Positions 6,990-13,603 of a stretch of 20,791 nt of DNA are shown one piece after another. Under the pieces are notes generated by a model. It did not search any database, had not been told where the DNA came from, and saw nothing but the letters and a program-made list of their open reading frames with translations. This DNA comes from JBBQHM01 sp038323965 (lineage in GTDB: Bacteria; Verrucomicrobiota; Verrucomicrobiia; Chthoniobacterales; UBA10450), in assembly GCA_038323965.1 (NCBI GenBank), contig JBBQHM010000032.1, positions 1-20,791 of the forward strand, read 5' to 3'. Within the stretch, counting starts at the first letter, position 1. Every line of letters begins with the position of its first letter. The position numbers and the translations under genes were made by a program.

Positions 6990-8291
6990 CTATCTTTTCC
7001 GATTGGATCCTAGCGCCGACTCGAAGGCCTCCAAATACTCTCGGGCGACATCGGCCAGAGTTCGTTCGGCGATGAATCTTTTCGCCTCCGCGATGCGAAG
7101 ATGGGCCTTCGCCGGGTGTTCGAAATGCTTGAGGAGGGCATCTGCGAGCGCCTGCGGGTTGTCGCGTTCGAAGACGATGGCAAGCCTATCATCCGTGCCA
7201 AGTCTTTCAACAAAAGGCGGAATGTCCGAACAGATAATCGCTCGTTCGTGCATCATCGCGTCAAAGATAACCGTGTTAAGTCCGGCCTCACTCGTCGACG
7301 CCGTCACAACGGCGCTCGCGTGCTCGTAGAGCGCAGGAATGTCTTTCTCCGTCACGTAACCGAGAGCAAAGACATCCCTGCCGATCTCCAATCCGGAAAG
7401 ATCTTGGTTTCGAAGCGCTTCGGTCCCCGGTCCAGCAATCACCAGTGCGATGTTCTTTTTGGATTTCTTCCTATATAGCGCGAAGCCCCTGATAATTGTG
7501 TCGATTCGTTTGTGTTTCGCAGCCCATCCGATGGTGAACAAATAACCCTTTTGCAGGCCGTAACGAACCAGCACCGTACTAGAATTTCCGTGCGAGTGGT
7601 TCCATTCTGTTGGAGCAAGAAGAATTGTTCGCGCGGAGTCTGCAGACAGGCCATAAAGCTTTTGCGCTTCGCGTCTCACGGAGTCTGAGGAAAAAATCAC
7701 CAGCTCAGCAAGGTGCGTCCACGCTCTCATTTCATGCCGCAACCGCATAGTCGCCTCTCCCCAGGTGTCGGTGAACTCATGTGCGAGATCATGCAACGTA
7801 ATCACGACCGGCTTAGATGGATGCCATTCGCCCTGTGATGGAAGAGTCAGATACGGGTAGGGCAGGAAGACCAAGTCAAAGTTGCTCATGCGCGCGTCTA
7901 GCCACCGCAACCCCGCCCCATTTCCTGAGCGAAAGTTTCGCTGCTCATTTTGCCTGATATTTGTGGCGCGCCCCCGTACGCGAAGAAGGGCATGATGGCG
8001 TTGCGTGTTAACTCCTCGCTGTTGAACAATGTCATCGAGCGCTAGGTAGAATTTATCTGACCAAAGCAAAGTTTTATCGCTCTCGATTCTCTCGAAACTC
8101 GTGTGAGGCACGCGGGGAGGCACGAGCAAGTTGTCGCTTGAATCGAAAAACGGCCACATCAGGTGAAAGTGCCAACGGTCTCCCGCCTGCCGCGAAAGCT
8201 CTTCGACGAGCTTGGTCGTAAAAAAACGCACGCCTCCCCCGCTCACGATCTGATCGAAGATGCCCACACGAATCGCACGCAATTTCGTCAT
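6990..8291 (-). CDS. GT4 (group 1) glycosyltransferase
   Basis: A 433-residue GT-B glycosyltransferase. The N-terminus is IRVGIFDQIVSGGGVRFF, the glycine-rich acceptor loop. It has a ITLHDLAHEF strand in mid-protein, FTIGWAAKHKRID at the start of the donor domain, a GYVTEKDIPALYEHA helix, and SEAGLNTVIFDAMM where the EX7E motif belongs. The second acidic residue there is Asp and the spacing is one residue longer than in the GT4 at 3339, so the catalytic motif is not canonical. The ATG at 8291 is chosen because the fold begins there; the roughly 100-residue upward extension of the open frame runs antisense to the CDF remnant and is not believed. No clear ribosome site is seen. It probably belongs to the same glycan cluster and precedes the aminotransferase on the same strand. 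Confidence 0.82.
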   Translation of the reverse strand: MTKLRAIRVGIFDQIVSGGGVRFFTTKLVEELSRQAGDRWHFHLMWPFFDSSDNLLVPPRVPHTSFERIESDKTLLWSDKFYLALDDIVQQRGVNTQRHHALLRVRGRATNIRQNEQRNFRSGNGAGLRWLDARMSNFDLVFLPYPYLTLPSQGEWHPSKPVVITLHDLAHEFTDTWGEATMRLRHEMRAWTHLAELVIFSSDSVRREAQKLYGLSADSARTILLAPTEWNHSHGNSSTVLVRYGLQKGYLFTIGWAAKHKRIDTIIRGFALYRKKSKKNIALVIAGPGTEALRNQDLSGLEIGRDVFALGYVTEKDIPALYEHASAVVTASTSEAGLNTVIFDAMMHERAIICSDIPPFVERLGTDDRLAIVFERDNPQALADALLKHFEHPAKAHLRIAEAKRFIAERTLADVAREYLEAFESALGSNRKR

Positions 8292-8424
8292 CTGTTCAGA
8301 AGAGCTGCAAACTGAGATTCGGCATGAGATGCAAGAGGGCGATTTAATCGTGCTGCCGTCGAAAATCCAGCGGCGATCCACGTTGGCGAGATCACGGGCG
8401 ATTATGAATTTTCCGACAGACCGC

Positions 8425-8680
8425 GCCGTCTCGCCGGAGTTATGTGAATCGATTAGTAGGATCGCAAATGAGGTACCGGGCGCCCGGCGTATCGAAAATG
8501 TCTCGTCCGGAAAAGCGGTATCGGCCTTTTCGTTGAACTGCACGTAGAAATCGACCCTTCGGTGACGATTCGCGACGGGCACCGGATAGGCCACGAGGTA
8601 AAGGCCGCGTTGATTGCTTCAAACGCGCGCATCCAGGATGTAATCGTCCATCTTGAGCCCGCTGAGGAAGCCAAGAGCCT
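8425..8680 (+). pseudogene. Remnant of a CDF (cation diffusion facilitator) transporter, C-terminal domain
   Basis: Only the cytoplasmic tail of a CDF metal efflux protein is left. It starts in one frame as AVSPELCESISRIANEVPGA..RIEN. Near 8490-8497 it moves to another frame as RKCLVRKSGIGLFVELHVEIDP, then TIRDGHRIGHEVKAALIASN and IQDVIVHLEPAE. The last part is the well-known metal-sensing ferredoxin-like domain of CDF proteins (VExHVEVD ... GHxIAHEVK ... VLVHIEP). The membrane domain is absent and the frameshift breaks the rest, so this is a dead fragment. It runs straight into a DoxX remnant. Confidence 0.7.
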
Positions 8681-8692
8681 CGGTGATAGCCT

Positions 8693-8930
8693 TCCCGAGT
8701 CATCGCCGTCCCGCTTATCATCGACATGGTGGTCGCGATTTTGTCGACCAAAATTACCATTTATCTGGGGACGTTCCCCTTGCCGCCTCCGTCCGTGCCC
8801 CCCGCCGACGGGAATGTGGGCCGTGCTGCACGAGGTACGCTCGGAGTATGTGCAGCTCATGGTAGCTCTCTTTCTTCTGATTGCTGGACCAGGAAGGTGG
8901 TTGATCGATGCGGTTTTGGCCCGCAATAGC
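8693..8930 (+). pseudogene. Remnant of a DoxX-family membrane protein
   Basis: One frame reads RVIAVPLIIDMVVAILSTKI; after a frame change at roughly 8780-8815 another reads GMWAVLHEVRSEYVQLMVALFLLIAGPGRWLIDAVLAR. These match the last two membrane segments of DoxX-family proteins, including the GxGRWSLDxxL ending. The N-terminal half is missing and replaced by the CDF fragment. No intact protein can be made. The two fragments lie in the same direction about 15 bases apart, so this is a mosaic of broken genes, not one decayed operon with intact ends. Confidence 0.65.
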
Positions 8931-8936
8931 AAACCC

Positions 8937-9228
8937 TACGCGATATTGATGTTGAGCCTCGCAACGACGGTGGCGTTCAGTACACTATCCGCCCAAAACG
9001 ATACTTCTCCACAGGACGCTAAGGCCGGCTACGGTTCTGCTGTTGCCTCGCCGCAGCCAGGCACTGTGAACACGGAGGCAGACTCGTCAACATTGGGAAA
9101 GGGAACGATTGAGGTGAAGCTGACCGAGTTTAAAATCGATATGCCCCACTCGGTCGGCGCCGGTGCTACCATCTTCAAAGTAACAAACACGGGCAAAGAA
9201 ACCCACGGTTTCGAGATCGAAGGCCAGT
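8937..9228 (+). pseudogene. 3'-truncated secreted cupredoxin-like protein
   Basis: The frame begins near 8937-8949 (ATG at 8949) with a short hydrophobic leader MLSLATTVAFSTLSAQ, then a low-complexity linker rich in Ser, Ala and Thr. It continues with IEVKLTEFKIDMPHSVGAGATIFKVTNTGKETHGFEIEGQ, the first strands of a small cupredoxin domain. After GQ (about 9228) the resemblance stops and the frame simply runs antisense through the tmRNA. The C-terminal strands that would hold the Cys/His/Met copper ligands are missing, so the protein cannot be a working copper protein. It was probably cut when the sequence next to the tmRNA 3' end was rearranged. Confidence 0.65.
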
Positions 9229-9272
9229 GCAGTTGCCAGTCTGGTGCTCAGCGGAAGAATTTACCTATATAC

Positions 9273-9628
9273 TGGAGGCGAGGGGAGTTGAACCCCTGTC
9301 CTCAAAGCGGTCCGCGCAAACATCTACATGTGTATCCGGTGCTTATTTTTAAGGAGCCAAACGATGCATCGGCACACTGCCGACTCCCGAGCGTCCGCGA
9401 AATTCCTTCACCGTCCGGCGCGGTCACTCCGCCGTCCGATTAGCCTGCTGTCCTCGTTTGGCGCCGTAGCAGGCGTCCAGTGCCAAACGTCACGGTCAAT
9501 TAAGCCGCGAGAGCGAGATCTTGGTGATCTGCGTTTATTTGTTTTGGTCCGGATTTTAACGAGGCCAACGAACCATCCTCGACATGCCGTCTGCGCTTCA
9601 AACTTCAAGTCGAAGCCAGTACGCCCCC
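9273..9628 (-). ncRNA. ssrA: tmRNA (ssrA)
   Basis: A 356-base one-piece tmRNA that rescues stalled ribosomes together with SmpB. The 5' end GGGGGCG (9628-9622) pairs with CGCCTCC at the 3' end to give a 7-bp acceptor stem with the G3-U pair that alanyl-tRNA synthetase reads; the discriminator A is at 9273. UACUGGCUUCGAC follows the 5' strand as in other tmRNAs. The T-arm GGACAGGGGTTCAACTCC with its closing stem lies just before the 3' end. CCA is not encoded (GTA follows). The tag reading frame runs from the resume codon GCA at 9532 to TAA at 9500 and reads ADHQDLALAA, ending in the LALAA proteolysis signal. An upstream promoter-like pair lies at 9647-9674. No T-run terminator is seen past the 3' end. 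Confidence 0.95.
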
Positions 9629-9646
9629 GTTTATGAGAGAGGTTAC

Positions 9647-9674
9647 AGCATAACCCTCTGCGTTCGTCTTTCAA
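9647..9674 (-). promoter_or_regulatory. Possible tmRNA promoter
   Basis: On the minus strand TTGAAA (9674-9669) and TATGCT (9652-9647) are separated by 16 bases, a fair match to -35 and -10 boxes. Transcription would begin some 10-18 bases before the mature 5' end of the tmRNA, leaving a short leader for RNase P to remove. Seen by eye only. Confidence 0.4.
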
Positions 9675-9734
9675 CTCGCCCGGCCCGGTCAGCGAAAGTC
9701 TCCGATCGATCCGGCGACCAGCGCTGACTAGCGC

Positions 9735-10292
9735 CTACTGGTTACTCATGGCGCTCGAGAGACTGAGCAACTCGGTCACCGCCGCCACCGCCTGCTGCGT
9801 CGCGATTCCCTGCCCGGTCGGCGACGGTCGTTCCGGGGTGCCATAGTATGTTCTGCTAATTTCAACCTCGCCCCATGGTGTTGTCTGTTTGGACGTTCGC
9901 CGCGCTTCCTCCTCCAGCGCAGCTTTGCTCGCGGAGAGCGGATACAATTTTGTCACCTGGGGCGGGAAAAGCCGAAGTGCGCCCGCCGTCCCATTCCAAA
10001 GTCCGCGGAGATCGCGCACTTTGTCCAAGTGCGGCTTGCAACGATGTATCCGCTCGAACCTAATCAAGTAAAGCGAGCCACTGTTTCGCGGCTTCGTCCG
10101 GCTTCAGCTCCGGCAGATTTTTGGAATAGTTTTCAATTTTCGCGCCAACATCTTCTGCCAGCGGCGGTTGAATCGTGCGCTTGCCGGTCTGCTCCTCCAG
10201 CTTTTGTAAAGTGGCGCAGCCTCCTGGTAGGGCTGGGCCCACGTCGAAGCCGAAATCAGGCACAAAACTCCCAGCAGAACACGCGACGCCAC
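9735..10292 (-). pseudogene. Frameshifted gene for a secreted protein of unknown function
   Basis: A GTG start at 10292 has GGGAGG about five bases upstream and opens a clear signal peptide, VASRVLLGVLCLISASTWA-QP. The start frame then loses sense near 10210. The next frame continues plausibly as LEEQTGKRTIQPPLAED...IENYSKNLPELKPDEAAKQW up to a TAG at 10060-10062. From about 10067 the original frame resumes and runs to 9735, ending SLSSAMSNQ. Thus two compensating frame changes are needed to read a protein of about 185 residues. This is either a decayed gene or two indel errors in the assembly. I do not recognise the family; the signal peptide suggests a periplasmic or exported product. Confidence 0.5.
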
Positions 10293-10457
10293 GCGTCCTC
10301 CCGCAGGAAGGAACGAGGGGGAACTCACGCGAGGCCGAGAGTAGCGGGACAAAATCCTGAGTCAATCTGCATTCCGCCGATGCCCTCGAACCGCGGCGAC
10401 TGCGCGGCAACGAATGGGTTCGTGTGCCGCTCAAGGCCGCTTGAGCTATCGTAGACG

Positions 10458-11261
10458 ATGCGTTGGAATTTCAGCAGTCGCGCCCTCGAACTCTCTGGCG
10501 GCGACGCGCTCGTGCTTTCTATTCCGAAGAGCGGACGAACCTGGCTACGAACTTTCGTTACCGCCTACTTCGCCGCGCAGACCGGTCGGGCATTTTCGCT
10601 CGAGCTAACGGATAGGCACGATGCGGAAATCCCTCGCATCGTTTATTCGCACGATCGATTTGAACAGCGAACAAAAGGGAACGGCTGGGATCGCGTTCGC
10701 GGAAAATATCTCGTCCCGCCCACGCAGACGAAATCTCCCATCCTCCTGCTCGCTCGTGATCCGCGCGACGCTTTCGTTTCCTATGCCGTCCAGCTCACGC
10801 GGCGCAATCCTGCGACGCCGGAAGTGATTAAGCAGATGGCGACGAGCGAGCTTTTGCATCACCCGCGGTTCGGAATTGCGGCGATGGTGGAGGTGATGAA
10901 CGGATGGCTCCGTGAGTTCGGGCGACGACCGCATTTCAGCCTCGTCCGCTACGAGGACTTGCGCGCGGACCCGGAAAATCTGCGCGAAGTCCTGCGCGCC
11001 ATCGGCCAGACATCGGTGGACGATCAGGCCTTCGCCTCCGCGCTCGAGTTTTCTACCTTCGAGAACATGCAGCAGTTGGAAGCGCGTGGCGCTTTCCTCT
11101 CGAAAATGTTGCAACCGCGCGACCGCAACGACCCCGAATCGTTCAAGGTGAGGCGCGGGAAGGTCGGCGGTTTCCGTGAGTATCTCACCGGCGAAGACCA
11201 GCGTTACGCCGCGGAAGTTTGCCGTCAGCTCGACGCGCGTTTCGGCTACGAGGCCGACTAA
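10458..11261 (+). CDS. PAPS-dependent sulfotransferase
   Basis: A 267-residue sulfotransferase of the Sulfotransfer_1 type. The PAPS 5'-phosphosulfate loop is SIPKSGRTWLR at 21-31 with K24. The 3'-phosphate motif is LLLARDPRDAFVSY at 96-109 with R100 and S108. A C-terminal FKVRRGKVGGFREYL corresponds to the conserved RKGxxGDW region. It moves a sulfate group from PAPS to a hydroxyl on a small molecule, lipid or glycan. It has no signal peptide or membrane helix and should be cytosolic. It stands alone between a broken gene and the convergent DUF1460 gene, whose stop overlaps or abuts its own. The start ATG lacks a strong ribosome site. Substrate unknown; sulfation of the glycan from the left-hand cluster is possible but unproven. 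Confidence 0.88.
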   Translation: MRWNFSSRALELSGGDALVLSIPKSGRTWLRTFVTAYFAAQTGRAFSLELTDRHDAEIPRIVYSHDRFEQRTKGNGWDRVRGKYLVPPTQTKSPILLLARDPRDAFVSYAVQLTRRNPATPEVIKQMATSELLHHPRFGIAAMVEVMNGWLREFGRRPHFSLVRYEDLRADPENLREVLRAIGQTSVDDQAFASALEFSTFENMQQLEARGAFLSKMLQPRDRNDPESFKVRRGKVGGFREYLTGEDQRYAAEVCRQLDARFGYEAD

Positions 11262-12133
11262 CGCAGCGGCCGCGCGACGAGAATGCCGGTGTCGGCGCGG
11301 TAACGATGAAGATAACTGGAGAGCTTCGCCTCGACGATGACGCGTCCATAGTTATGCGGAGCCGACGCATGCATGAAATACAGGCCATCGGGCCGTCGCA
11401 GCGCCAGCCCAACGTGCGACGTCGCACGCATCGACCCGCCGTCGCGGGCAATAATTCCGATGATATCGCCGCTGTGCAATCTCGATTCGATGCCCGCGAC
11501 ACGACTGGTCGGAATCTCGTAAAGCGGCCGTGAACTGACGCGCCCTTCCATTTGCGCCAGCGGGCGAAGCAGAGCGCGATTCGCGGCGAGATAACGATAA
11601 TTCCGCCAGCCGACGGTCATCTCGCGGGCGGAATGCGGCACACTCACACCACCAAGGGAGCGCGTCAGATCTTCGACCAAACCGCGCCGATTGTTATCGT
11701 AAAGCCAATCTTCCAGGTAATGGAGCCGGGAGAGATATTCCCCGCTGCACTCGCCGCCGCGATAGCGATCGAGCTCGATGAAGTGCAACATCTGCTGCGG
11801 CGTCCACTCCGTCTCCGGTCCGTTGAGCATGCGCGCGAAAGCCAAAGAAATCTCGAAGAACGTCCAGCAATCGACGCCATTGAGATTCATCGACGCCGCC
11901 TCCACCCGATTGTCGATCTCGAGCGTGAAAGCCCGATAGCGCGTTCCGATGAGTGCCTGACCGACGGCGGCGGTGCGTTCCCCGATCGGCAACGCGGGCC
12001 AGTTGTCGGCTTTCGCCCGCGCAACCAACTGGTTAAAACGATCTTCGCCTTTGAAAACAGTGCTGAAAGGAAGCCCACGGGCGTTCCCGACGAGGGCAAG
12101 CAGTGAGAGCAAAATCAGAAATCGCGAGCGCAT
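11258..12133 (-). CDS. Secreted DUF1460 (NlpC/P60-like amidase) protein
   Basis: A 291-residue protein with a signal peptide (MRSRFLILLSLLALVGNARG) and a DUF1460 domain. DUF1460 enzymes are a branch of the NlpC/P60 cysteine peptidase superfamily found in exported cell-wall proteins. Visible candidates for the catalytic pair are C89 in NGVDCWTFFE and H240 in TSHVGLAL; HYLEDW at 138-143 is another conserved family stretch. The ATG at 12133 is chosen because it gives the signal peptide; the open frame continues upstream only as a shadow of rarA. Role: probably cleavage of peptide bonds in peptidoglycan fragments. It is divergent from rarA with about 85 bases between the starts, and convergent with the sulfotransferase. 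Confidence 0.85.
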   Translation of the reverse strand: MRSRFLILLSLLALVGNARGLPFSTVFKGEDRFNQLVARAKADNWPALPIGERTAAVGQALIGTRYRAFTLEIDNRVEAASMNLNGVDCWTFFEISLAFARMLNGPETEWTPQQMLHFIELDRYRGGECSGEYLSRLHYLEDWLYDNNRRGLVEDLTRSLGGVSVPHSAREMTVGWRNYRYLAANRALLRPLAQMEGRVSSRPLYEIPTSRVAGIESRLHSGDIIGIIARDGGSMRATSHVGLALRRPDGLYFMHASAPHNYGRVIVEAKLSSYLHRYRADTGILVARPLR

Positions 12134-12218
12134 TGAGGCAAAGTTAGCGCAATCGAACAGAGCGCAACCCGTGCCATTCTTCCGCTCGTAATCGCGAAGG
12201 CTCATCGTACCTTCGCGC

Positions 12219-13397
12219 GTGCACGATTTGTTCAGCGAAAGCGAAGCTGAAAATGTGAAGCGGGCGAGCCAGACTGCCCCCTTGGCCGCGCGGATGCGGC
12301 CCCGATCACTCGAGGAATTCGTCGGGCAGGAACACATCCTGGCACCGGGGAAATTATTGCGCCGTGCGATCGAGGCCGACCGAATGCCTTCGATCATTTT
12401 GTCCGGGCCGCCCGGGACCGGGAAAACAACGCTCGCCCAAATCATTGCCGCAATGACGAATGCCAGGTTCGAGCGCCTAAGCGGCGTCGAAAGTAATGTT
12501 GCTGACATGCGAAAAGTCGTCGCAGCCGCGGCCGGCCGTATCCGCACCAGTGGGCAGAAAACGATCGTTTTCGTGGACGAAATCCATCACTTCAATAAAT
12601 CACAGCAGGACATTCTGTTGCCCGATGTTGAAAGCGGAAACCTGCGTTTGATCGGCGCGACCACCTACAATCCATTCTTCTACGTCAACAGCGCGCTGGT
12701 TTCGCGCTCCCTCGTTTTCCGTCTGGAAGCCCTCAGCGTTGCCGAGTTGGAACGACTGATTGATCGCGCACTCGCCGACCAGGAACGCGGCCTCGGAAAC
12801 TTTCGCGTGAAGATCGACGCGTCAGCGCGAGAGCACCTGGCGAAGCTAAGCGACGGCGATGCGCGCAAATGTCTGAACGCACTGGAAATCGGAGTTCTGA
12901 CCACGCCCGCGGGAGAAGACGGCACTGTGCATTTCTCGTTAGTCGTCGCGGAGGAAAGCATCCAGCAAAAGGCGATTGTCTACGACAAGAAAGGCGACGC
13001 GCACTACGACACGATCAGCGCCTTCATCAAAAGCATGCGTGCGTCCAAGGAGGACGACGCCATCTACTGGCTGGCCAAAATGCTGCACGCCGGCGAAGAT
13101 TCGCGCTTCATCGCCCGCCGGATGGTCATCTTCGCGAGCGAAGATGTCGGGCTGGCTGATCCACAGGCGCTGCCCCTCGCTGTCGCCACCCAGCAGGCGG
13201 TAGAATTCGTCGGCATGCCGGAAGCACGAATCTCGCTCGCGCACGCGGCGGTTTATCTGTGTCGCGCCCCCAAGAGCCGTGAATCCTATGATTTGTTAGG
13301 CGAGACGGCGGAGCGCGTGGCGCAGGAGCAAACCGAGCGCGTGCCGGAAGAGCTGAAGAACAAGCACTTCCCCGTTAACCCGACCGGCGACGGGTAG
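12219..13397 (+). CDS. rarA: RarA/MgsA replication-associated AAA+ ATPase
   Basis: A 392-residue clamp-loader-like AAA+ protein that acts at stalled replication forks. RPRSLEEFVGQEHIL (27-41) is the family N-terminus. Walker A is GPPGTGKTT (63-71), Walker B is IVFVDEIHHF with D120-E121, and GATTYNPFFYVNSALVSR is the sensor 1 and arginine-finger region. The C-terminal tetramerisation domain includes YDTISAFIKSMRASKEDDAIYWLAKML and FASEDVGLADPQAL. Oddity: after APKSRESYDLL the protein goes almost directly to VPEELKNKHF. The usual segment with LGYGxGYKYxHDY is missing, so the protein is shorter than the usual 430-450 residues. The GTG start at 12219 fits the family N-terminus. Likely constitutive. 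Confidence 0.93.
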   Translation: MHDLFSESEAENVKRASQTAPLAARMRPRSLEEFVGQEHILAPGKLLRRAIEADRMPSIILSGPPGTGKTTLAQIIAAMTNARFERLSGVESNVADMRKVVAAAAGRIRTSGQKTIVFVDEIHHFNKSQQDILLPDVESGNLRLIGATTYNPFFYVNSALVSRSLVFRLEALSVAELERLIDRALADQERGLGNFRVKIDASAREHLAKLSDGDARKCLNALEIGVLTTPAGEDGTVHFSLVVAEESIQQKAIVYDKKGDAHYDTISAFIKSMRASKEDDAIYWLAKMLHAGEDSRFIARRMVIFASEDVGLADPQALPLAVATQQAVEFVGMPEARISLAHAAVYLCRAPKSRESYDLLGETAERVAQEQTERVPEELKNKHFPVNPTGDG

Positions 13398-13404
13398 ACC
13401 TTCG

Positions 13405-13515
13405 CTACTTCGGAACCGGTCGCACCATGAATTTGCCGGTGTAAGGACATTTAATCACGGCGCCGTAGGGATTGTTTTCCGCGGCCGTTCCTAGTCCGAG
13501 GTGAAGGGCGAGCGA
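13405..13515 (-). pseudogene. Possible 3' remnant of a small conserved protein
   Basis: Between rarA and the lhr-like gene, the minus strand reads ALHLGLGTAAENNPYGAVI, then KCPYTGKFMVRPVPK and a TAG at 13407. The ending looks like real protein (NNPYGA, a CPYTGK turn) and not random translation. However, the frame is closed by a TGA about 16 codons further up and shows no ATG, GTG or TTG start. It may be the tail of a frameshifted gene. I do not recognise the family. Confidence 0.3.
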
Positions 13516-13603
13516 CTTCCGGGATGCAGGTCGGAGACAGCGCGCACAAGGTTTGAATCAAACGCCGATTCGACTTTGGTTTGGATGATTGGACGTTTGA
13601 GCC

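Noticed and set aside
8292..8594. N-terminal extension of the second GT4 by about 100 residues
   Set aside because: It runs antisense to the CDF remnant, has no domain character, and the GT4 fold begins cleanly after the ATG at 8291.
9229..9443. Continuation of the cupredoxin frame through the tmRNA
   Set aside because: It is antisense to a well-supported structural RNA and loses all cupredoxin similarity.
12134..12547. Upstream extension of the DUF1460 gene
   Set aside because: Antisense to rarA; the signal peptide defines the start at 12133.
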